The notes under the pieces were generated by a model that saw only the letters and a list, made by a program, of their open reading frames with translations, was not told the origin of the DNA and searched no databases. This document shows positions 11,899 through 23,959 of a stretch of DNA of 64,000 nucleotides, piece by piece. Both the position numbers and the translations under genes were made by a program. Position 1 is the stretch's first letter; the number at the start of each line of letters is the position of its first letter. Where the stretch lies: positions 3,264,143-3,328,142 of the forward strand of contig NC_045138.2 in assembly GCF_008831285.2 (NCBI RefSeq), in the 5' to 3' direction. This stretch comes from Nymphaea colorata (Eukaryota; Streptophyta; Magnoliopsida; Nymphaeales; Nymphaeaceae).

Positions 11899-12544
11899 TG
11901 GTAAAGACAAGACTGACAAAAAGCAGACCTATTGAAATGAATTATTAAAATAGTTTTTTGAAATTAAGGTATGATCTTAAGAGTGATTTGCTGAAAAGCA
12001 TATCTTATGTTACTTTTTTTTTTACTTCATTTATGTTTTTTAATATTAAAAAAATGAATGGCTCTTATAACATTAAAATTTTGGTAGTATAAGGATCAAT
12101 CTCTTTACAAAAATGATTCCAACTAAAACATAATTTATATTAAATTAGTGTTTGTAAATAATTAAAAGATTCATATTTTGTTTAAAACATGTTTTAACAT
12201 GAATTTAAGAGGTCTGGTCTTTATAATATATATATAGCTGATTTGGGTAAAATGATAGGAATCGAATGGAATAAGCAACAATTCTCTGGGAAGACCTGGC
12301 GAATCGAATATAAGATATATTTTACTAAATAAAGAAGAATACTTAAAAACATTTAAGATCGATATCGATCGAAACCGTTCTGATTTATAATCAAGAGGAC
12401 GCCACATATTGGTTGATATAAACGAGAAACACCGACATTAACACCAACGGAAGCGCACACGACGAGTTCAAGAACCAAACTCGCTGCTATCATATGCGAT
12501 AAAGCCGGTCCGTTGGTGGGGAGCCCTACATTTTCTCCAACTTT

Positions 12545-12572
12545 TTGCTCTCTCTCTCTCTCTCTCTCTCTC
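12545..12572. repeat. (TC)n tract just before the NPH3 start codon
   Basis: About 24 bases of CT/TC repeat end five bases before the ATG at 12577. Pyrimidine tracts of this kind are common in plant 5' leaders. Confidence 0.9.
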
Positions 12573-12576
12573 AACA

Positions 12577-12948
12577 ATGGCGTCTGTAGAAGAATGGCGG
12601 CCTCAATGGTAAGCAACTTCAAAAAAAGAAGAAGAAGAAGAAGATAACTTGCCCAATGGCAGCACATAGATCTTCAATAGAGGAACTTATCTCTCTCCTT
12701 TCTCTGTGTACAGGCTTTCCGCGATTAGGCTCCCACCTGATCTCATCCTCCACGTCCACGGCTGCACTTTTCGCCTTCACAAGGTAAGTAAGCAGAGTAA
12801 AGAAGAACGAAGCCGTCTCGCCTTTCTTCTTATTCTTTGTCTGTAACTTTACCCGCACTTCTCTCACATTGTTTTAAGGCTGATCGTCCTTAAGCTCATC
12901 ATCTGGCTGTCTGTGTAATAGATTCCCATGGATTGACGGCGGGAGGAA

Positions 12949-12990
<42 letters not shown>

Positions 12991-13097
12991 CATTTCTATG
13001 GCCCCTCAGTACATTGGGGCATGTGCATTAAGGTCACCTGCCCGGTGGTTCATCGGGCAGCCGGTGATAGAGGGACGCAACTTAATCCCCACGATAT

Positions 13098-13151
<54 letters not shown>

Positions 13152-15879
13152 AGAGAGGGTGGATGGAGCCAGAATGGGTCAAGAACATGGTTATAAACAC
13201 TGGAAATGTTTACGAAGCAAGCTTCCCTTTTCTTGCCATTCCTAACATCAAGATGAATCTCTATTTCGCAAGTTAAATAAAAAAGCCACTTCTTGGTGCT
13301 TTCGTCAAGGAGGGAAGGCTTGAGGAAACTGGTCGTGCATGCATTTTTTAATGAAAAACTTGCATCTCACTAACTCTATTCATCTCAAATTTCTACTATC
13401 TCGCCTTGCTTATGATATCCTCTGTCTCCTCAATGTGCTTTATTGTTTTTAACATGTTATTCTACTAACAAGTACACATGCAGTTTCTCATTAACCATTT
13501 TCCTACATTTTTATTCATTTTCTTATTTTATTTGTTAATTTATATTTCTTATGCTACTATCTCCACTTATATTCCTCCTTACATATATATATATTCTTGC
13601 AAAAATATGTTTGCTCCTAGCAAATTTTGAGACTCATTTTCTACTTCTGCTCTGTTTATGCATCTTCCGTGATGGCAACTATTGTCTCGATTGTAGTTTG
13701 GCCTTCATCTCAACGCCCTTCACGCCCCCGTTCCACCAATTTTATGCAAGATAAACCAAAATATAGAATAAACTTATGCATTTTCACAATAACTTCATTC
13801 AAGCATAAGAAGTAGACGAGTTCAACTTTTGCTCCTTGCGAACTAGAAATCGACATATTTTTGTCTCTCCTACCTTGAATCTCTGCCACTGTCTTTTCCT
13901 TGTCCTTGTCTTCAAAAGGCAGTAAATGAACATGATCACGTACTGGCAGTGTCCAATCTCTCTCTCTTGATCCTCTTGAGAGTTGTTATAGATGCTGGAC
14001 ATTGATAATTCCCTCAATCCTCCAAGGAATAGACCACTTAATAGGCCTATTCCTGACAGTTAAGCCTCGGGTTGTCTGCGGTCCCTATGACTGAAGGACA
14101 ACACCATGAACAAGCTTAATTTGAAGCTGTATCATTAGGATCAAATAAGAACTTGAACACCATTCACACTTCTCTCCTTTTCACCTGTCATAATGAACAA
14201 TTCAGCAAAATCTCAAGCCTAACATTTTGCATTAATTATTGTTTTTGCTAACGATGGCCATTATAGTTGAAGTTATTTTCCCATTTTTTAAAGATTGTCT
14301 TCCATATTATGTGCAGTTCCCCATGGTATCCAGATCTGGGAAACTTGCAGAGCTCCTCTCAGAGACACCCCATGGTGAACCCCTTCGACTCTCGCTTACA
14401 GGTATCCCGGCAGATGCCCCGACTTTTGAGACAGTAGCAAAGTTCTGCTATGGGCATGACGTGCTGATAACTCCAGCCAACTTCCTCTCTCTCTACACTG
14501 TTGCATCTTATCTCCAGATGACAGATTCCTTCTGTCATGATAACCTCCAAAACAAGACCATTGCTTTCTTTCATAACAGAGTGATCCATGACTGGAACAG
14601 CTGCATTGCAGTCCTCAAGAGTTGCCAGAAGAAGCAGAAGTTGTCATATGTGCAGAAGCCTCTGCTCATTCCCATCATCCGCGAATGCCTAAGCTCAATA
14701 GCGGAAATGGCCTCCCATGATCCATCTCTTCTTGGGCCCCCACTTGAAAACCCGGCACTTTCGCAGCAGGCTCAGAGGATCACTGCTGGAAGGAGAAGAA
14801 GACTATTTGATTCGGACAGGCAAGATCTGATCACACTGGACATTGGATACTATGAACTTGCAATGATATCAATCAAGGAACACAGTGTGCCGGCTGAATA
14901 TATTTCTGGATCTTTACTCCGGTATGTTCGAGAGAGGCTGCGTGTTAACGAAGAAGACTTCATGCCCGAGATTCTAGAGACAATAGAGAGCATAATGCCC
15001 ATCCAAACAGGCATAATTCCTTGTAAATATCTCATTGAAATGCTTCGATGGGCAATCACATTCCAAGCATCTGAAAAATGTCAGGAAAGTCTTCAGCAAC
15101 GGATTGGGAAACAGCTCGATGAGGTTGATCTCCAGGATCTATTGATACCATCCAGTGCATACTCACAGCAGACCAAGTACGATATAGAGTGCGTATCCAG
15201 AATTTTCAAGAGCTACAGTGAGAGCTGCCATGATGTTGATATCGAGACATTATCAAGGGCTTATGCACTGGTTGATAATTTTCTTCTGGAGGCAGCAAAA
15301 GATGAGAATCTGAATGTCAAGGAGTTTGTCAAGCTCATTGAATGCTGCCCCAATGATCCAAGGAGGTGCAGTGATGGGCTGTACAGAGCCATTGAAATAT
15401 TCGTCGATGTGCATGGATATCTAACTGAATCAGAGAAGGAGAGGGTGTGTCAAATGCTTGATTGTCAAAATTTAACATGGGAGGCATGTGCACATGCAAT
15501 GATGAACCAAAGGATGCCGGTGCGCGTGCTTGCAAACATCGTCTTCATGGGGCAATTGCACTTGAGGAATACCATTGTTAACAGTGATGTTGGTGATGAT
15601 AAAGCACAAGAGTGTGGTGGCAGTGGCAGTGGCAGTGGCAGTGGTGGCAGCGGCGGTGTTGGTGGCATCAGCACCGGAAACAGTGGGAGTGATCATCACA
15701 ATTATGATGTGAGGGCGCTCAGAGCGGAGATGGAGAGGATGGATATGAAGGTGATGGAGTTAGTGCGGGTAGGACGGAGTGAGAAAAGGAGCTTTTGGAG
15801 GGAGTTGAAAGCCATACTAGGGTGTGGAAGGAGTCTTAGAGTACATGATTCTTATAAAGACAAGGACCATCCAAATTAA
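12577..15879 (+). CDS. NPH3/RPT2-like (NRL) BTB/POZ-NPH3 domain protein
   Basis: Three predicted exons, 12577-12608, 12714-12783 and 14317-15879, give 554 residues, within the family's usual range. The N terminus carries the BTB/POZ domain, residues ~14-112: PPDLILHVHG and FRLHK from exons 1-2, then FPMVSRSGKLAELL opening exon 3. The NPH3 domain follows from about residue 197 (LITLDIGYYELAM) to about 446 (GLYRAIEIFVDVH, then VLANIVFMGQLHLRN). A Gly/Ser-rich linker at ~469-488 and a short coiled C terminus (ALRAEMERMDMKVMEL) end the protein. Family members are plasma-membrane-associated signalling or CUL3-adaptor proteins, best known from phototropism and auxin responses. This clade's role is not evident. 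The two small first exons are supported by a perfect junction phase and by completing the BTB fold. No strong paralogue name can be given. Confidence 0.88.
12784..14316 (+). other. Intron 2 of the NPH3 gene, with microsatellites
   Basis: This 1.5-kb intron splits the BTB domain. It holds a (TA)n run at 12952-12989 and a (GA)n run at 13101-13147. Open frames across the (GA)n run are repeat artefacts. Nothing else is recognisable. Confidence 0.75.
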
Positions 15880-16749
15880 TTTTTTATGTTACTTTTTTTA
15901 AAATATTGATTTAATTAAACTTTATTTTTTGTCGCTAATTTGAGTTGTGGGTACTATTGCTAATTGTCTGACAACTTTGCTTGTTTAAGCTTGAGTTCAA
16001 CATCCCAGCATGATCAATTATGAACACTGCAGAATCATCACTTGTTAGACCCATGTGCATCAGCAACACAAGAAGACATAAGCACAGATCGTCTTTCACC
16101 AAATAAAGCAATTGCATTGCACCGCAGGTTCAAATTCTAAGTTCTTGAAAACATCGGATACAGAACTGTGACAAATCATGAAGATATACTGATGGCATTA
16201 ATTCGCAAGTTTATGGACGAACTCCGTCGCTCAAACAACACTCGCTTTTTGGCTCGATGGGCTCTTTGGCTCTGTGACACCTGATACAACGTCAGAGCAG
16301 GCTCTCACCGTCTTCTCAGCTGCAAAGGCAAATCCCTAAGCATGGCCACCAAATACCACACTCCTAAACGTGTCCCACCTCGTCACAGGGCGATATCAGT
16401 GCCCTGAAGTTAAAAACTTTTGCATCGCCATATCTTATTGCGGGCTCATCCAGGACAATGATGAGGATGCATTGCACGTTTTTGGTCTTTTAACATTTTT
16501 CTCAAACAACTAATAGCTTTTGATAGCATTTCTCAAAGCCACTACAAAAGGTTACATGCTTTTCATCGCTTAAACCGCTCAGCAGAAGATGCATGACCGA
16601 TGGAAAGTTCCCAAGCCTCTGAAATGAGATTAAATTACAAGTGAAATGCAGCAGTTTCTAGACCAAATGCACCATGAGAACAAAGCCCTTTCAATATGGT
16701 GGGTACACTGTGCATGGTTAATCACCGAACGTACACATGCTTCAACAAA
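15880..16749. other. Convergent spacer between the NPH3 and SDR genes
   Basis: Both neighbours end here, so these 870 bases should hold two 3' untranslated regions facing each other. The region just after 15880 is very AT-rich, as expected for a polyadenylation zone. I see no coding exon. Confidence 0.6.
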
Positions 16750-19700
16750 CTATACAGTTAAAGATGCACCATTATCATCTGCAGTTAGCCGAAGTATCAT
16801 TGCAGCAGCATTAGGAGCCCTGGTTAAAAGAAGAAACATTCCATTGAGAGAGAGGAAGACGACTGCATAATTACCATTTAACATACCATTGCAATGGATT
16901 ATCAAAGATAAAATTCTACAAAAAGCATCCTTCATATGAGTAGATAGATTCAAAATATCTATCATGGAGGAAGCCTTGAAATCAAGCTCTGCTCCTTAAG
17001 CATGAGCTTTCTAATGGCATGCACAAATTCCTTTTAACTGTCTGCAATAACCTTAAACTATCATGATGGCAAAGGGCACAAGAATATTTCATATAATAGC
17101 ACCGGAGTTCATGATATATGGTAAAAAAGAAAAAAAAAGAAATAAATTACCAGGTTTCAGTTGATTGGTACAGTTCGGCTGATTCACCAAAACATGAATG
17201 AAGCAATTCCGTGTTTATAACACCAGGACTAAGTGCAACAATCGCGATCCCCGGAGGCACCTCTTTTGCCACGGAGCGAGAAAGGCCCTCGATTGCCCAC
17301 TTTGAAGCACAATAAGGTGCAACCTGGTGATACATCAAGGTGAATCATCCTTAACCAGTAAATAAATGGAACAAACCAAATTACTTACAATTTCCAGCAA
17401 ACATGGTTATGTATTTCTAAAGCCTTTCCAAATGAGAAATCTTTTGAAACAGCACATTTATAAGCACACCCAAGTTAGTTGTCGAGCTACTTAGTGCAAA
17501 ACACTTTTTTCGTCAGCCATTTTTCACCATTTCTGTCTTCTATGTCATCTGAGAAAACTGTCTTTACCTTAGACACGCCATCACTGACAGTACTAAGTGA
17601 ACAAAGAAGATCCATTTTACCTGTGCAGCAGCTGATCTGCCCCAACCAGATGAAAAATTGACGATCACCCCATGCTTCCTTTGTATCATCGCAGGCAAAA
17701 AATGACGCATAACATTGGCTGTACCTTTTATATTTGTATCTATAACATTGTCAAACTCTTCCAAAGGCACGTCCCAGATCTTATTGTTTTTATTAATGGC
17801 ACCGGCATTATTTACTGGGCAAACAAAGAAGTTGAAAAACTTAATCAACATTCTGGAACTGAAAATGACACATTGACTCACATCTTTGAATGCAATATCT
17901 CAAGAAAGATACGAAAAGAAAGAACAAGAAAAATTTAAATAAAAATATACAAGGGATCTAAAATTGGTTTTTTTATGCTCATCAACGAGAAAAAAACATT
18001 AATATCTGAGACAAGCTGTTTCCATCATATAATAGTTATGTCCATCAGTTAAATTCCTCGTTGCCTCCCAACATCATAGAAAACAGCCTCATACTTCTTA
18101 AAGTAGAATAAGCTTTGTCAAGAAGGGCAGGAAATCAAAACAGTAGTTAGCTGCTTGCTCAAACTAGAGATTCATGGCTTTACGGCAATTCAGGGATTCA
18201 TGGCACTGGATGAAACAAGTACAAAGGCATGGTGTAAGAGAAACCTATTTGTTTATGTTCTAAAAAGAGAACTGGATAACCCACTCATATCATAAAACTT
18301 ACAAAAGTACCTTTTATGCAGTAGCCAGGACATTGTATTTATGCCCATCGATCATTTACATGCCCTTGTGACGAGGTTCCAGTCTAGGCATCCCATCTAG
18401 CACATGTAGCCAACCTATATGCACCAGAATGACTAAACTGAATAAATAATTCCTCAATTAAATTTTTTCTCAGTTAATAATACATCATTCTGGTTTTTCT
18501 TCACCTAGTGCATCGACCTCTTTGTATGAGATGGTGATACTATTTGAGTTAGATTCCTTTTTCCAAGTTCAGGATCAATTTGACTGTCATTGTTCTTCAC
18601 TTGACAAGACATACTCATTTTTACCTTTCTTCATTCGCATACTTCTCGGTCGATTATTTAGATAAAGCACAACAGAAATATTCCACCTCTTAAATGTAAT
18701 TGGTTAAGAATTATCAGCTCCAGAATTTGTGATTCAAACGATATTAATGTTGTGCTAGTTTAGATTAACAATCCTATCTGCTCACATGTGCAGTAGTCCG
18801 TTCCCTCGTCAACTTTTGAGAACTACATCATCATGTGACATATACCACTAATGCTATATGAGAGGGTGTAAACTGCAAACAGAAACAAGGAAGGAATCAA
18901 GGTGCAACACTGTGATCACTTCCACATTGGGGGTACACTATCAGCTCCATAAGCAATCTTACAGATTCATGTCACATTGTCACTAGTAGGCTTCTCTTCA
19001 CATTTCCCATGAAAGAGTTAGAGAAAGTAGGATGTAATGTAACACAAGATGTATGTGCTACTACCCTTGATCTTGAAAAACCAACTTGACGCCAACCCAC
19101 CATTACGTAACCATATAGTATAGTAAAAAGAACAATCAAAAGAAAAGGAACAATCTTTGTCATGAACAAGGCTCTGCATGAAGTCTCTGACATATATGAT
19201 CCTTGAAAGGGTAAGCGGTCTCACGCATTAATCCCTACAGGTGCCTTCTTAGTTGACCCCCCATTCCCACCAAATTCTACAATTTTTCTCCTAATTTTGC
19301 AATATACTAAACTATTTATACCAATTTCAACAAACTCATTGTCATGGTTGTAGCGCTTATGCAAAAAAAAGTCGCTGAACAAGAACGACAATCATTTTCA
19401 AGTGGACAACAAAGAGGTAATGAGAAAGAGCTCCACACAAATACGTTGAAATAAAGAAACAAGATATCATTTCATTAAGAAATCACAAAATGAGTGAAAA
19501 TGATGGAAAGCAGCCAACTTAATACGACAGTAACGAACCTATGATATCAGGACAGCCCCTCTTCTCCAAGACGCTCTTTGCGACCTCCGCAATAGCACTA
19601 TCCGATCTCTGGAACAAAAAAGGGCATTGCCAGTACATATTTTCTTACTCACAAAAGTAAAGCAACCACTGAAAAAATCTACTAAGAAATAGAACGCCCA

Positions 19701-20025
19701 AAATGGCGAACTTCAAAAAAATGCTGCATTAGTGCATTAGTTGTAGACTATAAGAAGATTGCTACGAACTCTTCGTGAAAATCCATTCAATGAAGGGAGA
19801 GAAACCAACCACGTCGGCGGTGAAGAGGGAATGGGAGAGCTCAGGGTCGATGGAGGACAGAAGGGAGGAGAGGGAGTTAACGTGCTCCTCCGTCTTGGAG
19901 CAGCCGGCGACGTTGTGGCCCCTCTTCGCCAACTCCACGGCCAGCGCCCTCCCTAGCCCCCTCCCAATCCCCGTCACAAACACCAACTTCCTCTTCGTCG
20001 CCGCTGCTGCCGCCTCCGGTGCCAT
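16750..20025 (-). CDS. Short-chain dehydrogenase, NADPH-dependent pterin aldehyde reductase-like
   Basis: Five exons on the minus strand (20025-19810, 19608-19539, 17814-17621, 17323-17151, 16819-16750) give 240 residues, the typical single-domain SDR size. Every junction is GT-AG and in phase. The Rossmann cofactor motif is TGIGRGLG (~18-25). NNAG follows at the start of exon 3, then a Ser in NFSSGWGRS, the catalytic YCASK spanning Tyr and Lys, and SPGVINTELL after it. The end, MILRLTADDNGASLTV, closely resembles plant pterin aldehyde reductase (Arabidopsis At1g10310 type). That enzyme reduces pterin aldehydes to alcohols with NADPH in the cytosol and is linked to folate salvage. I chose the ATG at 20025 because it precedes a short Ala-rich leader and then KLVFVTG. 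A longer open frame upstream, to 20241, is GC-rich leader without family similarity. Substrate assignment is by resemblance only. Confidence 0.92.
17815..19538 (-). other. Intron 2 of the SDR gene
   Basis: This 1.7-kb intron is the largest of the gene. It is AT-rich, and I see no exon, microsatellite or mobile-element signature in it. Confidence 0.6.
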
Positions 20026-20789
20026 TGATCGCCGTCTCTCCCTCGGCCGTGAAGCGCAGAGGAACAACGGACTGGAGCGTCCCGTTCTTGGGGTCGAGAC
20101 GGCAATCGGCAGGTGCGGCGTATCCCCACCCCTCGGCCTTGCCGACCTTCCTCCCGTCGGAGCAACGGTACGGGCTTCTGGTCCACCGACCCGGGTAGGA
20201 ACCGGATCCAAATGGCCACCAAGTCGGGTTCGGATATTCAACCCAGACCCGAAACCGTACCCACGCTGGGCATACGGTGTGTGTGCCAGCGTCGGTCAAT
20301 TATCGCAGCAACATATTGTGGCATGTAGTCATTCATTTCTTAAGAATATGCATGGAAATATAAAAATAATTAACTAAATATACAAGTCTTTTATATAGAT
20401 AGAAACATGTTAATATATTTATCAATTCAATTTTTTGCACGAAAACAAATTACACATGGTTAGAGAGATTTACTCACAGTGTCAATACATATATATATAT
20501 AGTATGTTCTTATGAATATATGAACAAAATTTAAATTGAAAGGAAAAGTGCTGACAAAGGAATATGAGCGCGCTAATTTTTAATATCTAACAATGCAATT
20601 GTGACTTATTTTTTAACACACTTTTTCTTAAAAATAAATTGGATTGCACAAAAGTCCAAGAGTAATTCTTTTTAAGGATCATATTTAAACTTTAGTTTTT
20701 GAATCACAAAATGTGATTTACTTTTGGTTATAGTTTCCATCCTATAGAATCTGCCTGCACAATTAGATTTAAAATTTGAAAAAATGGGA

Positions 20790-21065
20790 TATGAAAAAAG
20801 AGGTTGGGATGCTTAAAAAAAGATCTGATTAAAAAATCAAATCAGATTCAAATATAAGTAAATATCTAATTGGATTTGAATTCGGATTCAGATCATATTT
20901 AATTTTAAATAAACACTCCACACCCAACGCCCTTACATTTTCAAAACTGACTTGATTCTGTTTAGAAATCCAATTTGGATTTAGATATAAATTTAAAAAT
21001 CAAATTTTGATCAGATTGGGATTGTGGAATTGGATTTCAGATTCAGATATGAATATGAATTTTCT
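20790..21065. repeat. AT-rich repeat with recurrent GGATTCAGAT-like words
   Basis: Variants of AAATCAGATTCAAATA, GGATTTGAATTCGGATTC and GGATTTCAGATTCAGATA recur several times. Similar words are found near 11020-11260 and 22440-22600, so this looks like diverged copies of a dispersed repeat. Confidence 0.4.
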
Positions 21066-21361
21066 TCGTCTAAATATGTGAACATCCAAAAAGCATATAC
21101 AATGAAAAGTGTATCTGATTTAAATACGATCCACTGACATCCATATCTATACAAATAAGATCGAAGGATCTACAAAGACAGGCATCTAATATTTTAGAAA
21201 GAGAAGAAATCCAATGGGAAACCAAAATTCTTGCAACAGTATAGGCCAGCGAGAAAGTAATGTAAATGTTGTCATGAGTAAAGTACCTGTTTTCTCTGTA
21301 GATGAAGACAGATTCTAGAGATTTAATATGCAGCTCTTTCATTATTATTTGCAGTCAAATC

Positions 21362-21366
<5 letters not shown>

Positions 21367-21422
<56 letters not shown>

Positions 21423-21631
21423 ATAAAAGGTCCGGTACCCGGCCCAGGCCCGACGGGGGCCCGATCTGGCCCAATAACTTTTAATTTTTATTATTCGGTC
21501 ATCGAATATACCAGGTCTACCGGTCAAATGATCAAATGGTTTTGGTGGACTGTCCATTGACCACCTATGATCCTAAAATCAGTGGTTTTGATGGGTTGTC
21601 CGTTAGGCCATATATGAATTTAGAGTCATAG

Positions 21632-21691
<60 letters not shown>
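21367..21691. repeat. Two long (TA)n runs around a ~217-bp non-TA segment
   Basis: (TA)n runs occupy about 21367-21418 and 21636-21691. Between them lies a segment that includes a GC-rich patch (GGCCCAGGCCCGACGGGGGCC). It is either an insertion into a TA microsatellite or two independent runs. Confidence 0.7.
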
Positions 21692-21694
<3 letters not shown>

Positions 21695-21850
21695 AATGTA
21701 GAATTTTAAAGTCACTAAGTTATCTAATATGCACTATTCGAAGTTAAGAAAAAATAAGAAAAAAATGTGATGAGCATGTATTTTTACATTTTTTTTGTTG
21801 TTGTTTTTCTCTCAACCATCCAACTGTTTTATATAGACTGCTTCAGTTAG
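21692..21850 (+). repeat. Repeat shared with the right end of the window, copy 1
   Basis: Immediately after a (TA)n run come ATCTAATATGCACT, a GTTAAGA-AAAATAAG-rich stretch, a GAGCATGTATTTTTA-like word and a T-rich tract. The same order follows the (TA)n run at 63103-63142. Confidence 0.5.
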
Positions 21851-22439
21851 ATGTGTGTGTAAGTGCACGTGCACAATACACATATCTAATAATATGAGAT
21901 ATCCAATCAATTTTATTGGTTTCCATAGAATGCAAAGTTGGTTTCTTTGTAGTCAAGGCACTATCGGATGTCACAGCAATATCAATGGAATGATTTGTAA
22001 TTAGTATATTACATAATATTTGCATCTACTTTATATAGAATATGTGTGATTTATTAAATACGTGACCTAAGTAAATATGATAATTTTTTGTGCCTTGCCA
22101 TTGACTATTAGTTGGCCAATCAGTCTAATTAATAATTTACTAGGAGTGAAATTAAAGTTGCTTTTCAACAAAATGTTAACAATTTCTTTGATTTTAAAAG
22201 CAACTATACATGTGTTATCTTGTGAATTATTTGTAAAGTTAACCGAAAGTCTCATAATCAGTGCACATGGTTATTCCATTTATTTGGTTCTACATGTTTC
22301 ATGTATAAACATTAGATGCACTTACATTGAAGAAAAACTTGCGACCAAGTCATTCGAATGTTGGATCGCCGTCAGTTTAACATGCTCCACATCGGATTCA
22401 TTTTTAGACAAATATCTTATATCTAATGCTATTAAAATT

Positions 22440-22600
22440 TGAAAATTGGCAACGGATATAAATGTAAAAAATCGGTTTCGCATCGGATTCAGATTGTAAA
22501 ATCGGTTTTGGATACAATTTTTCTTTATTCGAATCTGAATAAGTGAATATCTGAAAAAACGGATATGACTAAGGATATATCCGATCCGTTGTCATCCCTA
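22440..22600. repeat. AT-rich dispersed repeat ending TCCGTTGTCATCCCTA
   Basis: The segment is built from words such as ATCGGATTCAGATTG and AAACGGATATGAC and ends in a sequence I associate with a widespread plant repeat terminus (CCGTTGTCATCCC). A partial counterpart, GGCAACGGATAT, stands at its left end. This suggests short inverted termini, but the match is poor. Confidence 0.35.
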
Positions 22601-22790
22601 CTTGAATGGGAGGGTCAGAAATTGTTCTTTTTTTAGTCTTCTGCAAATTCATAAATTTGTGGCTAGGGTTTTTTTAGTTCCACCTTCACAATCAGAAGCC
22701 GGCGGCCTATCCGCATTCTTGACTCAACTTACTCTAAACTCAAAAAAGAGAATATATATAATATCTCTCACAAAAAGTAGAAGGCTCAAA

Positions 22791-23040
22791 TGCCCCGAGG
22801 GGTGGTAGCGTACTGGGTGGCAAGGTGGTCTGACTCTTCTAAGGACTCAGGTTTGAGCCTTAGAGTGGTCATTGTCACATCCCAATGTGCTCTACCTCTG
22901 GACCGTAAAAGATCCCAAAGCATGCTTCTTGAAAACCTAGGGGGGTGGACAGAGGAGCGGGTGGGTGCGCTTGACTAGGTAGGGGTGATGTTCAATGTTT
23001 AAATCTCTTTGCTACCTCTTTCTTTAAAAACTAATTTTTT
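22791..23040 (+). mobile_element. tRNA-derived SINE, family 1, full-length-like copy
   Basis: A pol III A-box-like word TAGCGTACTGGG (22806-22817) and a B-box-like word GTTTGAGCCT (22851-22860) stand at tRNA-like spacing. The body runs to an A/T-rich tail near 23040. The minus-strand copy at 42866-43045 shares the head and body in the same order (ACCGTAAAAGATCCCAAAGC here, ACCATAAAATATTCCAAAAC there). That indicates a real dispersed SINE family. Target-site duplications were not resolved. Confidence 0.6.
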
Positions 23041-23166
23041 TTAATGAAACTCTCAGCTTAGCTCAAGCCAATCCTCGCCTCGAGCTTAACCCAGGTCGAG
23101 TTTTATCTTAGGACACTGAGTTTCACTCATGGACAGCCCTGCAATTGTGGCTGCAACACCAAACTT

Positions 23167-23173
<7 letters not shown>

Positions 23174-23200
<27 letters not shown>

Positions 23201-23201
23201 G
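23174..23201. repeat. (GA)n microsatellite
   Basis: About 28 bases of GA repeat. Confidence 0.9.
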
Positions 23202-23882
23202 TAGCATTTATTCATTGGCGCTGGGATCCATGTTAACCAACATCACAAGAAAGAGGAGAAGGGATAGAATTTGGATGGAATATATGGAAGCAGCAACGGC
23301 TGGGAAGATAAAGAGAGAATGGTTGTCAACTAGTGCCTCACCAGTTGGATATTCCTCCAAATATCCACATGTACGTTTTCTCGCTATATCTTCAATTCTT
23401 CAACTATGTCCACTCTTTTTGCACCCCACCACTCAATTCTCCATCCTCCTTCTCTGATTCTGTTCTTCTTCCTTCTTTTCTTTTCCTTCTCCTTCCTTCA
23501 ATGGTCGGCAAATTATCATATCTTTTCAGCCATATCTAACTAGCCATTGTGTCGGCCGAGCCCACAGAAGGTCCTGTCTCGAACAGTTCGATCAACTAAG
23601 CCCATAAGGGGTGGGTGCGGGCCCACTGCGGCATAGGCTGGTACGCGGTCCAATTCTTCACCTAGTGTGGTCTCACACTTTTACCATGAGGGTGTTGAAA
23701 AGGGGAGCCAAAATGGAGGTTAAAGAAGGAGATATTTTCCACATATAAATCCATTTTTTTCATTGAATTTATATCTCATATCTTGTGAATTGGAAGCCAA
23801 ATGCATTAAAGGTTTGCTGTATAATCTTAATTATGGAATTATGTCATTTTTATATTCAGGTTATAACTAGTTCAACTACTCC

Positions 23883-23908
23883 GAAGGGTGGTAGCCTATT
23901 GGGCGTTC
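23883..23908 (+). mobile_element. SINE family 1, head fragment
   Basis: GAAGGGTGGTAGCCTATTGG resembles the head of the 22791 copy and is followed directly by unrelated sequence and a (TA)n run at 23915-23956. It is best read as a truncated copy. Confidence 0.35.

Positions 23909-23959
<51 letters not shown>

Larger units (their letters stand above)
9318..12576. other. Spacer between the SMR and NPH3 genes
   Basis: The first few hundred bases are probably the SMR 3' untranslated region. The rest has no exon I can support. It holds a 30-bp tandem pair at 9807, a palindromic repeat cluster at 10.1-10.3 kb, a 24-bp tandem pair at 11767 and a compound microsatellite at 11820. Several open frames at 9.8-10.8 kb come from GC-rich or repeated text and show no known domain. 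A TATA-like stretch at about 12221-12237 may belong to the NPH3 gene promoter. Confidence 0.55.

Noticed and set aside
13006-13276. Frames with long Arg-Glu or Leu-Ser runs
   Set aside because: They are translations of the (GA)n microsatellite in an NPH3 intron.
20026-20241. N-terminal extension of the SDR protein to an upstream ATG at 20241
   Set aside because: The added 72 residues are Arg/Pro/Gly-rich leader text without similarity, and plant relatives start close to the Ala-rich segment before the Rossmann motif.
19775-20377. 200-codon plus-strand open frame and several others at 19.76-20.33 kb
   Set aside because: They overlap SDR exon 1 and its GC-rich leader on the opposite strand or in other frames and show no domain, whereas the minus-strand frame gives a clear SDR cofactor motif.
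22791-22870. Functional tRNA gene
   Set aside because: A- and B-box-like words are present, but no cloverleaf with paired acceptor stem can be formed; a diverged SINE head explains it better.
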